Positions 62,116-64,000 of a stretch of 64,000 bases of DNA are shown here, in pieces. Numbering within the stretch: position 1 is the first letter of the stretch; each line of letters begins with the position of its first letter. A program made the position numbers and the translations under genes. The notes beneath the pieces are model-generated. The model was not told where the DNA came from. It did not search any database and saw nothing but the letters and a program-made list of their open reading frames with translations. Origin of the DNA: Sesamum alatum (Eukaryota > Streptophyta > Magnoliopsida > Lamiales > Pedaliaceae); NCBI GenBank assembly GCA_034509735.1, contig JACGWO010000003.1:35300466-35364465 (forward strand), read 5' to 3'.

Positions 62116-64000
62116 GTTACTATATGTTAACGTCTGGCTTTCTTCGAGGGATCTGATCTGAACTCCGAGCACGCACGGCCGGGAAGAAACGCGAAAAGGT
62201 GTAGAAATATGTGAAGATTGAGTTAGTGAAGTGGAGATATGAATGACTTTAATGGTTTATGCATGCTTGTCAAAGCTTTGCGTTACGTACAGGTTTGATT
62301 GTGTATAAATGTGGATGTGTACGGTTTTGGTTTGTGTGTGTGTGGGTATACAGCTTTATTTCCTCTGCAGAGTGGTCATTGTTATCAGGTTCAGATCGTT
62401 GGCAGGCTGCTGAATTATTTCAACTTTATGATTAATAAGAGTAGTTCTGAGTTTCAAATCAATGGTGGGGATTTAGCCTTTGTTCGAGGGTTTTGAGATC
62501 AAACTTCAAAGGGTTTTATGTTTGAGGAATTAGGGCTTTGGGGTCTTCTATGTTGCTCATGCGATTTTCCAGTTTGATCGGTCTTGTTGCGAAGATCCGT
62601 TTGGTGTCAAGTATAGTATTGCTTGCTATTCCGTAAATTGTCAGTTTATTCCACAAATTGTCATTGATTAAATTGTTGATTTCCATTTGGGGATTTTTTT
62701 CTTTAGCCATCAGATTCCAGAACAGACACGCGTCGAAGCGTCGAGATAGGCCATTTTGTTTTTGCTGCTTAAACATGCAGACACATAATTGATAGTTGGT
62801 TTCTCGATTATTGAACTTGCGTTTGCAATTTGTTAGAGTTGCTCCTATTATAACCAAGATTGGTTTGATAATTATCTTGTTTAATTTAGGTTTTTCCTGA
62901 TACATAGTTTTAGGTGTGTATTTCTATTTGTGAGGTGGCCTTTGATGGCATGTTTCGTACATGAACTGATCATTTTAGGAAACATCTGTCAAGATAGCAT
63001 AAGATTCTACCTGGAGGGACGATCTTTGCTGTTCCTTCTTGTGGCTGTGATGGCTTCCAAAATGGAATAATCTTTTTATTTCCTTTGTTTGGTTTGCTTA
63101 ATGAACAGTTGAACTGAAATAAATATTAGCTTGTCACAAGTTTTTGACCCTTGTTTTATAATACAAAAAACATTTTAAACATAAAAATTGGTGAATAATA
63201 AGATAGGCTGATAGCATTAGTATGATTTTACTCAACGACATACATGAAGTTTTAAATGTATAATACAATATTAAGGTACTTAATACATATTACAGTATTT
63301 TGCATGAGTATATATATATATGAATGTGCCTATATTGTGTTTCTATATATTTATCTGAATATATTTATTGATTGTGCGAACGTATTTTATGTTTAATATA
63401 TCATTCATTATTTATAATATGTCTGCCATGAGATATATATGTATTAAGAATATAGATAAAATATTATTGAGTATATAAATGTATTTCTATATAGCATACA
63501 AATAATGTATCAAAGTTTATTGACAATATCTGCATAGGAGTATTTAATTATCTGAATATAGTATATGTAGGTTTTACACACGTGTACAAGCAGTGATTTA
63601 GTTAATGTTATCATAATTAAAGATTTGAGAGAAATTTAGAGGTAGCGATAGGACCTTCTTTAGCCATGATTACAAATGATTTCCACTTAATGGGGATTAC
63701 TCTCTCATGGTTGTAGAGGAATGAGTTTCCCCCCTTTTAGCTAGAATGTCTTATCCTTGTACACTTCAATCCCACTTTTCTTGTGTTGTTCCTACCAAAG
63801 AAGAAATGGGATTGAATTATTAAGTACGTGGGCTTTCGCTAAAATCCCGATACCCTCATACGAAACGTGTCATTAGTATTCTGTGGTTGGAGCTGAAATT
63901 CTTAAACCATCTTTTTGAAGAAAGCAATTATTCCTGATCCATTAAATGATATCTTCAAAGGCCCTGCACACTTGGAAGATTTGTGAAGTGTTTGGACCAG

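Larger units (their letters stand above)
58586..64000. repeat. Duplicated segment, copy B (second EIN2 5' region), runs off the window
   Basis: Collinear with 44223-50936, including the TATA motif (61999-62007), the uORF (62089-62115), the leader exon after CCTCTGCAG (near 62370) and the downstream leader intron. It lacks the 1997-bp LTR of copy A. Homology is still strong at the last base, so the copy continues beyond the window. By collinearity a second EIN2 start codon is expected about 720 bp past the end. No coding exon of EIN2 from this copy lies within the window. Confidence 0.93.

Noticed and set aside
62516..62905. 129-codon minus ORF near the window end
   Set aside because: It is antisense to the EIN2 leader of copy B, is not preserved at the same length in copy A, and has no domain.

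Overview
This is a nuclear segment of a flowering-plant genome. It is AT-rich, with intron-split genes, TATA-box promoters, LTR retrotransposons and many miniature transposons. The genes are eudicot in type. The EIN2 and SYT proteins look most like asterid (possibly Lamiales) homologues, but that placement is my inference from remembered sequences and no search was run.

Layout. 1-4.3 kb is repeat-dominated: the 3' part of a Ty3/gypsy element with an antisense accessory ORF and its 3' LTR, an LTR-like repeat, a ~1 kb inverted-terminal element and a GC-rich LTR-like remnant. 5.7-6.0 kb holds a small unrecognised minus-strand gene. 8.0-8.5 kb holds RPL12 (uL11), carrying one extra base. A solo LTR lies at 10.4-10.9 kb, a senescence-regulator S40 (DUF584) gene at 11.9-12.3 kb and a truncated Ty1/copia element at 13.2-14.2 kb. 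A seven-exon LONELY GUY cytokinin-activating gene (minus) occupies 19.6-22.5 kb. 22.6-32.9 kb is intergenic, with several miniature elements that have recognisable terminal inverted repeats and target-site duplications. A four-exon chloroplast RNA-binding protein (CP29 type, minus) spans 32.9-35.0 kb and a twelve-exon synaptotagmin (SYT3 type, minus) spans 37.1-40.7 kb. A complete seven-coding-exon EIN2 gene (plus) spans 51.7-57.8 kb, with a long 5' leader starting near 48.9 kb.

The main finding is a tandem duplication. The EIN2 5' flank, promoter and leader (about 44.22-50.94 kb) are repeated from 58.59 kb to the window end at roughly 95% identity. The repeat runs out at the window edge about 720 bp before a second EIN2 start codon is expected. 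A ~52-bp stretch otherwise found in SYT3 intron 1 sits at the left edge of the second copy, which suggests the duplicated unit began inside SYT3. Each copy has its own later insertion: a 2.0-kb solo LTR in the first and ~0.95 kb of inverted-terminal sequence in the second.

The genes form no operon and no shared pathway. LOG (cytokinin), EIN2 (ethylene) and S40 (senescence) are all hormone- or ageing-related, but their proximity need not be functional. All exon models were built by hand from splice sites, frame continuity and family knowledge.
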